Source: Vibrio hannami (GTDB lineage Bacteria; Pseudomonadota; Gammaproteobacteria; Enterobacterales; Vibrionaceae). Taken from it: a stretch of 64,000 nt of DNA. Position numbers and translations under genes: made by a program. Numbering within the stretch: the stretch's first letter is position 1; every line of letters starts with the position of its first letter. Below are positions 1 to 8,472 of the stretch, in pieces. Location of the stretch: contig NZ_JARQZP010000003.1 of assembly GCF_029589055.1 (NCBI RefSeq), positions 1,116,001-1,180,000 on the forward strand. Reading direction: 5' to 3'. The notes below the pieces were generated by a model, which was not told where the DNA came from, made no database searches, and saw only the letters and a program-made list of their open reading frames with translations.

Positions 1-8
1 AAAACTCC

Positions 9-914
9 ATGCAATCAAATCTGCTCGACGGAGTCGCTGTGTTTGTAGAAGTGGTCAACTCTGGAAGCTTTACTCACGCTGCTGCAAAGCTGGGGCACTC
101 CACATCTCATATCAGCAAAGAGATAAACAAACTGGAAGAGCGAGTTGGTGTAAGGTTGCTTCATAGAACAACCAGAACTTTGCGGTTAAGCCCTGAAGGT
201 GAAATCTATTATCAGAAATGCAGCCAGATAATTGATGATGTATTAGAGGCAGAAGAAGCCGTTGCCGGCAAACAAGGAAAACCAAGAGGAGTTCTCCGGG
301 TTAGTTGCCCTGTTGCATTTGGAATATCTAAGATTCAGCCCTTTTTGGGAGAATACCTATCAAAATTTTCTGAAATTGAATTAGATATCGACCTTAATGA
401 TCGAAAGGTTGATTTGATCTCCGACGGTTTTGACGTTGTTATCAGGGCAACACCACAGTTGGAAGACTCCACAATGGTCAGCCGCAAGATTATGGACTCA
501 GCGTCATTAACACTGGCGGCCCCCTCCTACTTGTCCAAGCATGGTGTGCCCCAAACACCAGATGATCTCGAAAAGCACAAAGTCATCAACTACAGTAATC
601 TTAAAAATCCAAACCTCTGGAGTTATTACGACGAAAACGGCGAACTAATAGAGGTTAGGGTTGATGGCAGAACTAAGTGCAACAATTCTGAGATGATCCT
701 TGCATTAGCAACAGCCGGGCAAGGGATAGTAAGAATGCCAGAGTTCAATCTTGGTAATCAGCTTAAGGACGGACAACTTCAAGTCCTGCTAGAGCAATAT
801 GGACAAAAAACCGTTGGAGTTTATATGGTGTACCCCAGCAGAAAGCACATGTCTTCTAAAGTAAGGAGTTTTATCGATTTCTTTGTAGAGAAGTTGAGCA
901 AAACAAGGCCGTAG
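9..914 (+). CDS. LysR-family transcriptional regulator
   Basis: A DNA-binding regulator of 301 residues, the normal length for the LysR family. Residues about 6-65 form the winged helix-turn-helix, with the family pattern of a GSFTHAAAKLG helix, SHISKEINKLE recognition helix and RTTRTLRLSPEG wing. Residues about 90-295 form the two-lobed co-inducer domain, which is of the type seen in CrgA-like members. The ATG lies only 8 bases from the window edge, so the ribosome-binding site and promoter cannot be judged. LysR regulators often control a divergent neighbour, which would lie outside this window. The next gene on the same strand is a glyoxalase-fold protein 104 bases downstream. Target and inducer cannot be read from the sequence. 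Confidence 0.9.
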   Translation: MQSNLLDGVAVFVEVVNSGSFTHAAAKLGHSTSHISKEINKLEERVGVRLLHRTTRTLRLSPEGEIYYQKCSQIIDDVLEAEEAVAGKQGKPRGVLRVSCPVAFGISKIQPFLGEYLSKFSEIELDIDLNDRKVDLISDGFDVVIRATPQLEDSTMVSRKIMDSASLTLAAPSYLSKHGVPQTPDDLEKHKVINYSNLKNPNLWSYYDENGELIEVRVDGRTKCNNSEMILALATAGQGIVRMPEFNLGNQLKDGQLQVLLEQYGQKTVGVYMVYPSRKHMSSKVRSFIDFFVEKLSKTRP

Positions 915-1018
915 CGGCTTTGTTATTGATTCAAGTTATCTCATTAAAGCATTCACCATATACAGCCTCTAATATCTTTGTATGACTGGTATGAAACGAA
1001 CAACTCAAAGGAACAGAA

Positions 1019-1408
1019 ATGAAAATCGAACACATAGCTATCTGGTGTAAAGACTTAGAAATGATGAAGTGTTTCTACGAGAAAAACTTTAACGCAACAA
1101 GCAACGAAAAATACATCAATCAAACCAAAGGATTTTCTTCATATTTTTTGACGCTCCCCGAAGGGGCTCGAATTGAACTGATGAAAATGGAATCGATAGA
1201 TGTTCTACAAGTTGACGCTTACAAGCAGTTTACTGGCCTTGCCCATATAGCCTTTTCAGTAGGATCTGTTGCAAAAGTAGATCAGATGACCAACTCATTT
1301 AAGGCAGAAGGTTATGAGATATTAGGTGAGCCTCGCTGGACCGGCGATGGCTACTATGAAAGTGTTTTGCTCGATCCAGAAGGCAACCATCTTGAAATAA
1401 TGGCTTAG
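1019..1408 (+). CDS. VOC / glyoxalase-fold protein
   Basis: A 129-residue cytoplasmic protein of the vicinal-oxygen-chelate fold. Paired beta-alpha-beta modules are visible: IEHIAIWCKDLEMMKCFYEKN at the start (metal-ligand His near residue 5), ARIELM near residue 50, GLAHIAFSVGS near residue 73 and the closing LLDPEGNHLEIM with its Glu. These positions match the metal ligands of lactoylglutathione-lyase-like proteins, so metal binding is likely. The exact substrate cannot be assigned, since the family includes glyoxalase I, fosfomycin-resistance enzymes and dioxygenases. The start is supported by an AAAGGAA ribosome-binding site seven bases upstream. It is convergent with soxR, with a 14-base gap and no obvious terminator between them. 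Confidence 0.85.
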   Translation: MKIEHIAIWCKDLEMMKCFYEKNFNATSNEKYINQTKGFSSYFLTLPEGARIELMKMESIDVLQVDAYKQFTGLAHIAFSVGSVAKVDQMTNSFKAEGYEILGEPRWTGDGYYESVLLDPEGNHLEIMA

Positions 1409-1422
1409 CTTAAGAAAGAGCA

Positions 1423-1863
1423 TTAACTGCCACTCAACTTTGCTCCTGGCTCCCTGATTCCCTGAGAGTCATCTGGGTTATATAACTTGCAGCTGTCCAA
1501 AGACAAACAGCCACACTGGATGCACCCTCCTAACTGAGTCTGCATCCTTTTTAAGCTCTGAATTTTGTCTTCCAGTTTATCATTCCAGTTAGCAGCTAAC
1601 TCTTCCCACTCGCTTCTATTAGGCGCTTTATCTGTTGGTAAAGCTGCTAGCGCTTCGCTAATTTCACCCAGAGTTAACCCAACATTTTGAGCCGCTTTAA
1701 TCACCGCAATTCTCCTAAGTACCTGCCGGTTAAATCGTCGTTGATTACCCTGATTCCGATAGCTACTTATCAACCCCTTTTTTTCGTAAAAGTGCAAGGT
1801 AGGCACACTCACACCCGCCCGCTTTGCCACTTCACCAACACTCAACTCCATAAAATCATCCAT
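1423..1863 (-). CDS. soxR: redox-sensing transcriptional activator SoxR
   Basis: A MerR-family regulator that uses a [2Fe-2S] cluster to sense redox-cycling compounds. From the chosen start it has 146 residues. Residues about 7-75 are the MerR helix-turn-helix (GEVAKRAGVSVPTLHFYEKKGLI), followed by a dimerisation helix. Cys114, Cys117, Cys119 and Cys125 form CX2CXCX5C, the cluster-binding signature that separates SoxR from other MerR proteins. A longer reading frame begins at 1911, but that start would run through the SoxR operator and promoter, so the ATG at 1863 (or the one at 1851) is preferred. It is divergent from a monooxygenase-like gene. No soxS is visible, which fits the general pattern that SoxR acts directly on its targets outside enteric bacteria. 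Confidence 0.93.
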   Translation of the reverse strand: MDDFMELSVGEVAKRAGVSVPTLHFYEKKGLISSYRNQGNQRRFNRQVLRRIAVIKAAQNVGLTLGEISEALAALPTDKAPNRSEWEELAANWNDKLEDKIQSLKRMQTQLGGCIQCGCLSLDSCKLYNPDDSQGIREPGAKLSGS

Positions 1864-1871
1864 AATGACGC

Positions 1872-1902
1872 TTGACCTAAAGTTAAGTTTAGGTTGTAGA
1901 GT
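1872..1902 (+). promoter_or_regulatory. SoxR-controlled promoter with SoxR box
   Basis: An 18-base near-perfect palindrome, CCTAAAGTTAAGTTTAGG (1876-1893), has the same layout as the known SoxR box. It overlaps a -35 element TTGACC (1872-1877), which is followed by a 19-base spacer and a -10 element TAGAGT (1897-1902). Over-long 19-base spacers with the operator inside are the hallmark of MerR-family activated promoters. The promoter faces the monooxygenase-like gene at 1937. The box also sits next to the soxR start, so it could allow autoregulation. Confidence 0.85.
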
Positions 1903-1936
1903 TGTTTTCATCCACTCACTTTTAAAAGGAAAACCA

Positions 1937-2278
1937 ATGTTTATCGCAATCTATGAGTTTGAAGTTTCACCAGGAGAAATCACAGCGTTTCGCAATGCCT
2001 GGCTTGAAGTTACGAAAGAAATATACAAAAGCAACGGTAGTCTTGGTTCCAGGTTACACACAACTGACACTCCCAATGTTCTTATTGGATATGCACAGTG
2101 GCCAGATAAATCTACATGGGGCAACGCACCAGAAATAAAAACTGATAACTACCAGAAGAACAGGGCCATCATGAAAGAGTGTTTAATCTCTTCACGAACA
2201 ATTCATCAACTGGATGTAATAATTGACCACCTTCACCAGTCAACATATGTGAAAACAGAAACGGAGCAAGCCTTATGA
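1937..2278 (+). CDS. antibiotic-biosynthesis-monooxygenase-like (ABM) protein
   Basis: A 113-residue protein with the ferredoxin-like alpha/beta dimeric-barrel look of the ABM superfamily: FIAIYEFEVSPGEITAFRNAW opens the first strand and helix, and VLIGYAQWPDKSTW matches the second half. Family members include quinol monooxygenases and heme-degrading enzymes, and a role on quinones or redox-active aromatics is a reasonable guess. A longer reading frame starts at 1865 but would begin inside the SoxR box, so the ATG at 1937 with AAAAGGA just upstream is chosen. The gene is directly under the SoxR-type promoter and its stop overlaps the next start (ATGA), so the two genes are translationally coupled. 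Direct SoxR control of a small monooxygenase is the main inference here. Confidence 0.78.
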   Translation: MFIAIYEFEVSPGEITAFRNAWLEVTKEIYKSNGSLGSRLHTTDTPNVLIGYAQWPDKSTWGNAPEIKTDNYQKNRAIMKECLISSRTIHQLDVIIDHLHQSTYVKTETEQAL

Positions 2279-2706
2279 GAACCTATATTGAGCACGCAAA
2301 CATAACCGTCATCGATGCAGAACACACAATAAAACTTCTTCTTGCTGCTGCACCAGATTGGTCAATAAGAGGCGAAGGAAGAATGGATGATTGGTTTGGA
2401 AAAGCCGTTCGCTGGTATCACGTAGGCGACGAGCAAACCTACATCACGATTCAAAACGGCGGGGATACCAACGCTAAGGGATGGACAGAGCATTGGAGTG
2501 GTGTGAAACATATAGGAATCGTTGTAGAAAGCCTTGATGACGTTATCACACGATTATCCAACTCCGGGTATCAGCTCGATCATATGGGTGGTAATCACCC
2601 TCACCGAAGAAGCGTTTACTATGTCGATAAACACAACTTACAGTTTGAGTTTGTTGAGTACCTTTCAGAAGAACCGGCACTGAAAAACGATTATAACTTA
2701 GGATAG
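2275..2706 (+). CDS. VOC / glyoxalase-fold protein, SoxR operon
   Basis: A 143-residue protein of the vicinal-oxygen-chelate fold. It has EHANITVIDAEHTIKLLLAA at the N-terminus (first metal-ligand region), GVKHIGIVVESLDDVITRL in the middle and a C-terminal strand ending in LQFEFVEYL, whose Glu would be the last ligand. Its start overlaps the stop of the monooxygenase-like gene by four bases, so the two are co-transcribed and should share the SoxR-dependent promoter. It may act on an oxidised or conjugated product of its partner, but the substrate is unknown. The gene ends five bases before the convergent DUF2157 gene. Confidence 0.82.
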   Translation: MRTYIEHANITVIDAEHTIKLLLAAAPDWSIRGEGRMDDWFGKAVRWYHVGDEQTYITIQNGGDTNAKGWTEHWSGVKHIGIVVESLDDVITRLSNSGYQLDHMGGNHPHRRSVYYVDKHNLQFEFVEYLSEEPALKNDYNLG

Positions 2707-2711
2707 CTACA

Positions 2712-3738
2712 TCAGCGCCTGGCTTCTCTAAGCCGGGCTAACCAAATCGGTACGAATTTTTCTATTCTGACTTCTATTTCTGCTTTGTTCTTGTGGAACC
2801 AAACGCCTAGCCTTATTAGAGCAAACCCAATGACGGTTAATGATATTGGGTAAAGGAAATTATCTTCAAAAACCTTCACTGCAAGATGGTTCAGGTAAAT
2901 AAACACACCAACACCGCCAACAATCGTAAATATACGTCGGTTTAATAACACGCCAACACAAAGCAATAGAACGTTGATGCACATGTAAATGAATTTAGCA
3001 AGTTCGCTATCTGAAGCTTGAGCCGTCATTCCTCCCCAGAACGCTAACACTCCACAAGTAAAGCCAAAATGCATAATCATCAGAATCTCTGGTTTTATAG
3101 TCAACCAGCAGAGCAAATGCTGTCATTAGCAGGCCACCATACATGGTTATCAGCTTACGGGTTTGCCATTCAGCATCTGGCCCAACAATCATCACCGCCA
3201 CATCCATAGCCATATACCACAAGGTAATCGCTACTGGCATTAGCATGAATGGATAACGGAACCTGACAAAAATTAGCGCACTCACAACGAGAGTAGAAAG
3301 CTCCATATATATCCAGTGCCACTCTATAACCCGATGGTACTCTCGATAGTCAACACCTTCCGGCCATAATCCTAGCCAATCCTGTAGACCAAATACGGCT
3401 AAAGGAGTCAAACAAATGATAAACGTAGCGCATAAGCCGCTTGGTACACGCAGCCCCTTATTATTGAATGAGTTAGCAAGGTACAATCCAATAGCTGCAT
3501 AGATTAATGAGAAGAGTAAAATGCCCAACCCGCCGAATGAAGACCACCCTAGGTTCATCAAAAGCGTCATAGCACCAATGGCGATTAGTGCACCGAAGTA
3601 ATACAGCAGGTGGGTAAATGTAAATTGAGCAGTATTTTGCTGTTCCGATTCTATAAATATACAAAGTGCTTTGGCTTGTTCAGCCGTGATAATGCCTTTG
3701 TCTGTTGCTTTTTTTAAAGTGCTTCGATTAATGTTCAT
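2712..3738 (-). pseudogene. DUF2157-type membrane protein, frameshifted
   Basis: Two overlapping frames on the minus strand belong to one gene. The first (3738 down to 3007) encodes a short soluble N-terminus resembling the DUF2157 start (residues 1-40, with GIITAEQAKAL) followed by several membrane segments. The second (to 2712) carries the remaining membrane segments, beginning in sense with LAFWGGMTAQASDSE. The join falls at about 3041-3060, where TACTTGTGGAGTGTTAG must lose one base or gain two. A TG dinucleotide missing from a TGTGTG-like run would explain it. The combined product would be roughly 340 residues, normal for this family of unknown-function inner-membrane proteins. Whether the break is real or a sequencing error cannot be told here. 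Confidence 0.72.
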
Positions 3739-3891
3739 TAGAGTAACACCTTACTTTCTGCTCCAAGAAGAATAACAACGAAATCTTATACTCAACTAAC
3801 CTATCATAGGACTGAGGATAGCCTATACGTTTCAAAATTGCTGGACTTAGGAAATGAATAGGAGCGGCTCGTGTTAAATGCTGAACCGCTC

Positions 3892-3911
3892 AAAAACGAT
3901 AAGTCTTATCG
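3892..3911 (-). terminator. terminator of chemoreceptor gene
   Basis: On the minus strand the hairpin CGATAA-GAC-TTATCG is followed at once by five T. It includes the last Arg codon and the stop codon of the chemoreceptor gene. Confidence 0.55.
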
Positions 3912-5819
3912 AAGCTTAAACTGATTCACAATTTCAGTTAACTGGGAATTAGCTTGCGCAAGGTTGGATGCTTCAGAATTTACCTGATCTCCGCTTTCTG
4001 CAACACGCTGAACCATATCGCTCATCTTCGCCATATTCTGGGTGATTTCAGCAGCAACTGAGTTCTGCTGTTCCGCCGCAGTAGCAATCTGAACGTTCAG
4101 GTTGTTAATTCCATCCACCGACTGGCTAATTACATCCAGATCTTCTACTACCTGATTCGCCTGGGTTGAAGCCTGAACACAACTTTCTCGTGTCACGTTC
4201 ATTGCATCAATCACGCTCTCTGAACTGCTTGTAAGGCGGTTAATCGTGTTCTGTATTTCTGTTGTGCTGTCCTGAGTACGTGACGCAAGAGCACGAACTT
4301 CATCTGCCACAACAGCAAACCCACGGCCATGCTCTCCAGCCCTAGCCGCCTCAATCGCCGCGTTAAGAGCCAGAAGGTTAGTCTGCTCAGCAATTTCGCC
4401 AATCACTTTCAGAACATTAGTGATTTCATTGATATCACCGCCCATCTGGTTAATTTGCGAAGCTGCATCTTCAACCTTATTAACCAGCTCAAGAACCATA
4501 CCTGATGCGTGAGATACTGAGTTTTTCGACTCATCCGTTTGGCTGTTTGTGTTGCCGGTGAACTCAACCGCTTCAGCCGTGTTCTGTGCAACATCGTTTG
4601 AAGTGGCACTCATCTCGTCTAGTGAGGTAACCACCATTTCCGTTTCTGACTGATGTTCTGACAGCACTCGACGATTTTCGTCGGTTTGAGTCTGAAGGTT
4701 ACCGACACTATCACCGATTCGGTTAGTCATATCAGAGATATCTAGCATCATTTTCTGCAGACTTTCTATGAATGTGTTGATATCACGCGAGATTTGACCA
4801 AGGTCATCATTACTTGCTACCGGTAGTCGTTGAGTCAGATCGCCATTGCCACTCGATAACTCGTTGACGGTCTGTTTAAGCGCAATAACTGGCTTATAGG
4901 CATAACTTAGTATTAAGTAGATAGCCAACGCAGAGAAAACAACCAGTGACAATGTTGTAATCACTGTAGTTTCGAACGACTCAGCAACAGAGTGATATAC
5001 AACGGACTTATCCAGGCCAACCAGGACGTGCCATTTAGTACGATCGTCGAGTTCAATTGTCTGGAAATAGGCTACCTTATCCATACCCAATAGCGAATAT
5101 TCATAGACACCTTGATCCTTCGATAGCATCTCTTTTTCAAGAGGAACCAGATCCGCAAAATCGGACAAACGAGATTTACCTGGTACATCTACTTCTCCGG
5201 TAGACGCGATAGTGAGGCCTGTTCCGTCATATAAGGCTGCCATAGCCCCATCAAACACCATCTCTTCCACGATTGGCTTTAAGATTGTGAGTTCAATATC
5301 CGCCAGAAGTACTCCAGCCAAAGCGCTACCTTTGTAAAATGGAGTTGCGATACTGATCATTAGAGTGCCGGTCGATTTCCCAGTATAGATATCGGTAATC
5401 ACCGTCTTGCGTTGGCTTTTTGCTGATTTATACCACCCCCTAACTCTTGGATCGTATGAACTTGCATCGTAGCGACCTTTATTGCTGTTAAAGGCTGAGC
5501 CATCTTGGTATCCCACAACGATTGCTGAGGCATCAGACAACGCACTGATCTGTTTAAGACGCGACATGATTTCTGACTGTTCGTTTATTTCCGAGAAAGA
5601 TGGCGCTGTACTTTCAAGATCGACCTTCATCGCCCTAACAAACTGAGCCACTTTATCTGCACTCGCAGATACTTTTAGCATGGAATATCTGTCTACATCC
5701 TCTGTTACCAGCCGGGATACGTTGCTGTAAGATAAGTACCCCAATATTGCCATGGATAGTGCGAGTAACAATATTGACGCCGATACAATTCGCCCTTTAA
5801 AGTTCATTATCTGGCTCAA
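3906..5819 (-). CDS. methyl-accepting chemotaxis protein, amino-acid dCache type
   Basis: An inner-membrane chemoreceptor of up to 637 residues. A transmembrane helix (about 12-31) is followed by a periplasmic dCache sensor (about 35-270), a second membrane helix (about 285-305), a HAMP domain and a long signalling coiled coil with the conserved hairpin tip [22 protein letters not shown]. The sensor carries Y122, R127, W129, Y130, Y145 and D174. This spacing equals the amino-acid-binding motif known from PctA-like receptors, so an amino-acid ligand is predicted. There is no C-terminal CheR/CheB-binding pentapeptide. The track start is TTG with AAGAGG five bases upstream; an ATG at 5807 is the alternative. 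It is divergent from yjjI. Confidence 0.93.
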   Translation of the reverse strand: MSQIMNFKGRIVSASILLLALSMAILGYLSYSNVSRLVTEDVDRYSMLKVSASADKVAQFVRAMKVDLESTAPSFSEINEQSEIMSRLKQISALSDASAIVVGYQDGSAFNSNKGRYDASSYDPRVRGWYKSAKSQRKTVITDIYTGKSTGTLMISIATPFYKGSALAGVLLADIELTILKPIVEEMVFDGAMAALYDGTGLTIASTGEVDVPGKSRLSDFADLVPLEKEMLSKDQGVYEYSLLGMDKVAYFQTIELDDRTKWHVLVGLDKSVVYHSVAESFETTVITTLSLVVFSALAIYLILSYAYKPVIALKQTVNELSSGNGDLTQRLPVASNDDLGQISRDINTFIESLQKMMLDISDMTNRIGDSVGNLQTQTDENRRVLSEHQSETEMVVTSLDEMSATSNDVAQNTAEAVEFTGNTNSQTDESKNSVSHASGMVLELVNKVEDAASQINQMGGDINEITNVLKVIGEIAEQTNLLALNAAIEAARAGEHGRGFAVVADEVRALASRTQDSTTEIQNTINRLTSSSESVIDAMNVTRESCVQASTQANQVVEDLDVISQSVDGINNLNVQIATAAEQQNSVAAEITQNMAKMSDMVQRVAESGDQVNSEASNLAQANSQLTEIVNQFKLR

Positions 5820-6033
5820 GACAACCTCTTTTATTCATTATGTTTTTAAAATTCAGTCGAATTCTATCATGCAAATGTATTATTCACTGAATGAATGCCA
5901 CTGTTTTTTCTTCAATTTTCATTAGCAATCGATTAGCTTTATATCTGCATTTTCCCATATGGAAAAATACTTTACACATAATTTCACTCGTGGAAAAAAC
6001 CTCACTTTAGTATCATAAGTCCATAATTCGTTT

Positions 6034-7568
6034 ATGGTCTTTAATATGAATCGTCCTCTTCAAATCATCTCAGATAAAAATCTTTCTCCGAAACAGAAAA
6101 CTAACCTGCTTGCAGCCGAAGCAGAAAACAGTCTTCCTTATGTTTCCGTGTCAGAAAAGGTCACCAAAGCACTAGAAGAGAACGTACTGTGTGATATTTT
6201 TGAAGGCCACGCACCATACAAACCTCGGTATGTATTACCAGACTACGCTAAGTTTTTAAGCAATGGCTCAAAACACCTTGAGCTAGATCCGGCAACAAAC
6301 CTGGACGAAGCAATAAACCTTCTGACGATTCTTTATCATCACGTACCTTCCGTGACGTCTATTCCCGTATATATCGGCCAGCTTGATGACATATTACTTC
6401 CCTATATCGGAGAACTTACCGAAGCGCAGATATATCAGAAATTGAAACTTTTCTGGATCATGTTAGACCGCACACTGCCAGATGCCTTTATGCACGCAAA
6501 TATTGGCCCTACAGACAACGTAATCTGCCGTACCATTCTAAAAGTGGATGCCGAACTTAAACAGATAGCCCCAAACCTAACGTTTATGTACGATCCCGAA
6601 GTAACCCCTGATGATCTGCTACGCCAGGCAACCAGCAATATTTGCGAATGCAGCAAACCACATATCGCTAATTACCCGATGCATTCAAGAACATTTGATG
6701 ACAAAGGTTTTGGTATTGTTAGCTGTTATAACTCACTGCCTCTCGCCGGGGGGCAAACACACTGGTTAGAATGAACCTGAAAGAAGTGGCTTTACGTTCA
6801 GATAACGCGGAACACTTCCTTGCAGACGTGCTGCCAGAGTACTGCCGTATTATGTTTGAGTTGATAGAGGCGCGTACCGCATTCCTGCATGAGCAATCTA
6901 ACTTTTTTGGCAGCTTTCTTGTTCAGGAAGAGTTGATTTACGAAGACAAATTTGCACCGATGTACGGCATATATGGTATGGCGGAAGCCGTTCAAATCCT
7001 GTTTGAGAAACAGGGGCAATCATTCCAGTACGGTCGGGATGCAGAAGCCGCAAAGTTAAGCTACAAAATATCAGAAACACTAGCTGGTATCGTCGAGTCA
7101 ACACCTGTCACGTACGGACTTAATGGCAGGGCCTTATTACACTCTCAGGCTGGAATCAGTCTGGACAAAGAGGTGACACCTGGCGTTCGAATTCCATATG
7201 GCACTGAACCCGATCCGGTCAGCTATATCAAGACAACCGTTAAACATCATCAATATTACCCATCGGGTATCAGTGACATCTTGACCATAGATGAAACCGT
7301 AAAAAATAACCCGGAAGCGATGTATAACCTTTGTAAAGGAGCTATTGCGCTTGGCATGCGTGAATTTACGGCCAATGTAAACTCTAACGATCTGGTTAGG
7401 GTAACCGGCTATATGGTCAAGCTATCTGATATTGCTAAATTCAAGGATCAAGGCTCCAGAACCAATACCACGTTCCTGGGATCAGAAGCGGCAGACAATA
7501 CCGGCATTCTTGATCGCCAGCCAAGAGTTATCAGTCAAGAGATGTCACCTACTTACGATTTCGGCTAG
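6034..7568 (+). pseudogene. yjjI: YjjI-family glycyl radical enzyme, frameshifted
   Basis: Two frames (6034-6774 and 6771-7568) together encode one YjjI/DUF3029 glycyl radical enzyme of about 510 residues, close to the E. coli length. The first half holds the GHAPYKPRYVLPDYAKFL block and the putative active-site Cys in GIVSCYNSLPLAGG. The second half holds the radical loop LVRVTGYMV near its C-terminus. The frames change at a run of six G (6748-6753): one extra G reads AGGANTLVRMNLKEVA, which restores the family sequence exactly. The ATGA overlap of the halves is therefore an accident of the frameshift, not translational coupling. The substrate of YjjI is not established. The activase gene yjjW follows after 11 bases. 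Confidence 0.88.
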
Positions 7569-7579
7569 ATAACAAGAAT

Positions 7580-8470
7580 ATGGCGGCAACATCAGATAGC
7601 GAAAAGCGAGCAAAGGTAAGCAGAATACTTACCTTTTCTTGTGTTGATGGACCTGGTAACCGACTGGTTATCTTTCTGCAGGGATGCAACTTTTCCTGTG
7701 TGAATTGCCACAATCCACATACCATCAATCATTGCAACCATTGTGGAATCTGTGTCGAACATTGCCCCGATGGTGCACTCACCCGCAGTATTGAAGGCAA
7801 AGTATTCTGGAACGAAGCGCTCTGCTCCAACTGCGATAAATGTATCGATATTTGTTCCTATCAGTCCAACCCTAAAGGTTGGAACTATTCTGTGCCAGAA
7901 CTTGTAGAGATCATCCGCGATAGTCATCTTTTTTTGCAGGGCATTACCATTTCCGGTGGAGAAGCCACACTAGAGCTACCGTTTATTACAGAACTCTTCA
8001 AAGCGATAAAAGCCGACAAAGAGTTGAGTCACCTAACTTGTTTTGTTGACAGCAATGGCTCACTACCTGACACAGGCTGGGATCGGATCCTCCCATACCT
8101 TGACGGAGCAATGATCGATTTAAAAGCATGGCAAACTGAAACACATGAGTGGTTGGCCGGTCGTGGTAACCATAGGGTGATAAAGTCTATCAATTATCTT
8201 GCCGCGCAAAACAAGCTTTATGAAGTACGCTTACTGCTCATTCCGGGAAAAACTGACCTTACCGATGAAGTATCTGCGGTAGGTGACTATTTAAATCGCT
8301 TACCTTCCAGCGTTGCTATCAGAATCAACGCCTTTCAGCACCATGGAGTAAGCGGGGAGGCTCTGTTTTGGGATACCTGTACTAAAGAAGATGTAGAAAA
8401 TTTCAGAGTCAAGCTAACAGGGATTTTGGGAAGAAATATTATAACACCACCGACACTCAGTCTAGATTAG
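7580..8470 (+). CDS. yjjW: YjjW-family glycyl radical enzyme activase
   Basis: A 296-residue radical-SAM activating enzyme that would install the glycyl radical on YjjI under anaerobic conditions. The radical-SAM cluster ligands are C36, C40 and C43 (CX3CX2C, in GCNFSCVNCH). An inserted ferredoxin-like domain carries two further [4Fe-4S] motifs, C52/C55/C58/C62 and C82/C85/C88/C92. ISGGEATL near residue 120 is the SAM-binding GGE motif. This arrangement is typical of the activase family that also serves pyruvate formate-lyase-like enzymes. It directly follows yjjI and is presumably co-transcribed with it. It ends two bases before the stop of the convergent CHASE2-HD-GYP gene. Confidence 0.93.
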   Translation: MAATSDSEKRAKVSRILTFSCVDGPGNRLVIFLQGCNFSCVNCHNPHTINHCNHCGICVEHCPDGALTRSIEGKVFWNEALCSNCDKCIDICSYQSNPKGWNYSVPELVEIIRDSHLFLQGITISGGEATLELPFITELFKAIKADKELSHLTCFVDSNGSLPDTGWDRILPYLDGAMIDLKAWQTETHEWLAGRGNHRVIKSINYLAAQNKLYEVRLLLIPGKTDLTDEVSAVGDYLNRLPSSVAIRINAFQHHGVSGEALFWDTCTKEDVENFRVKLTGILGRNIITPPTLSLD

Positions 8471-8472
8471 GC

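Noticed and set aside
1864..1911. Extended N-terminus of SoxR
   Set aside because: It would place coding sequence across the SoxR box and the divergent promoter, and no homologous residues are seen there.
6771..7568. Second half of yjjI as a separate, translationally coupled gene
   Set aside because: Adding one G at 6748-6753 joins both halves into one family-length enzyme, so the ATGA overlap is a frameshift artefact.
7592..7927. Minus-strand open frame of 111 codons inside yjjW
   Set aside because: It lies fully within a gene with clear radical-SAM motifs and shows no family features of its own.
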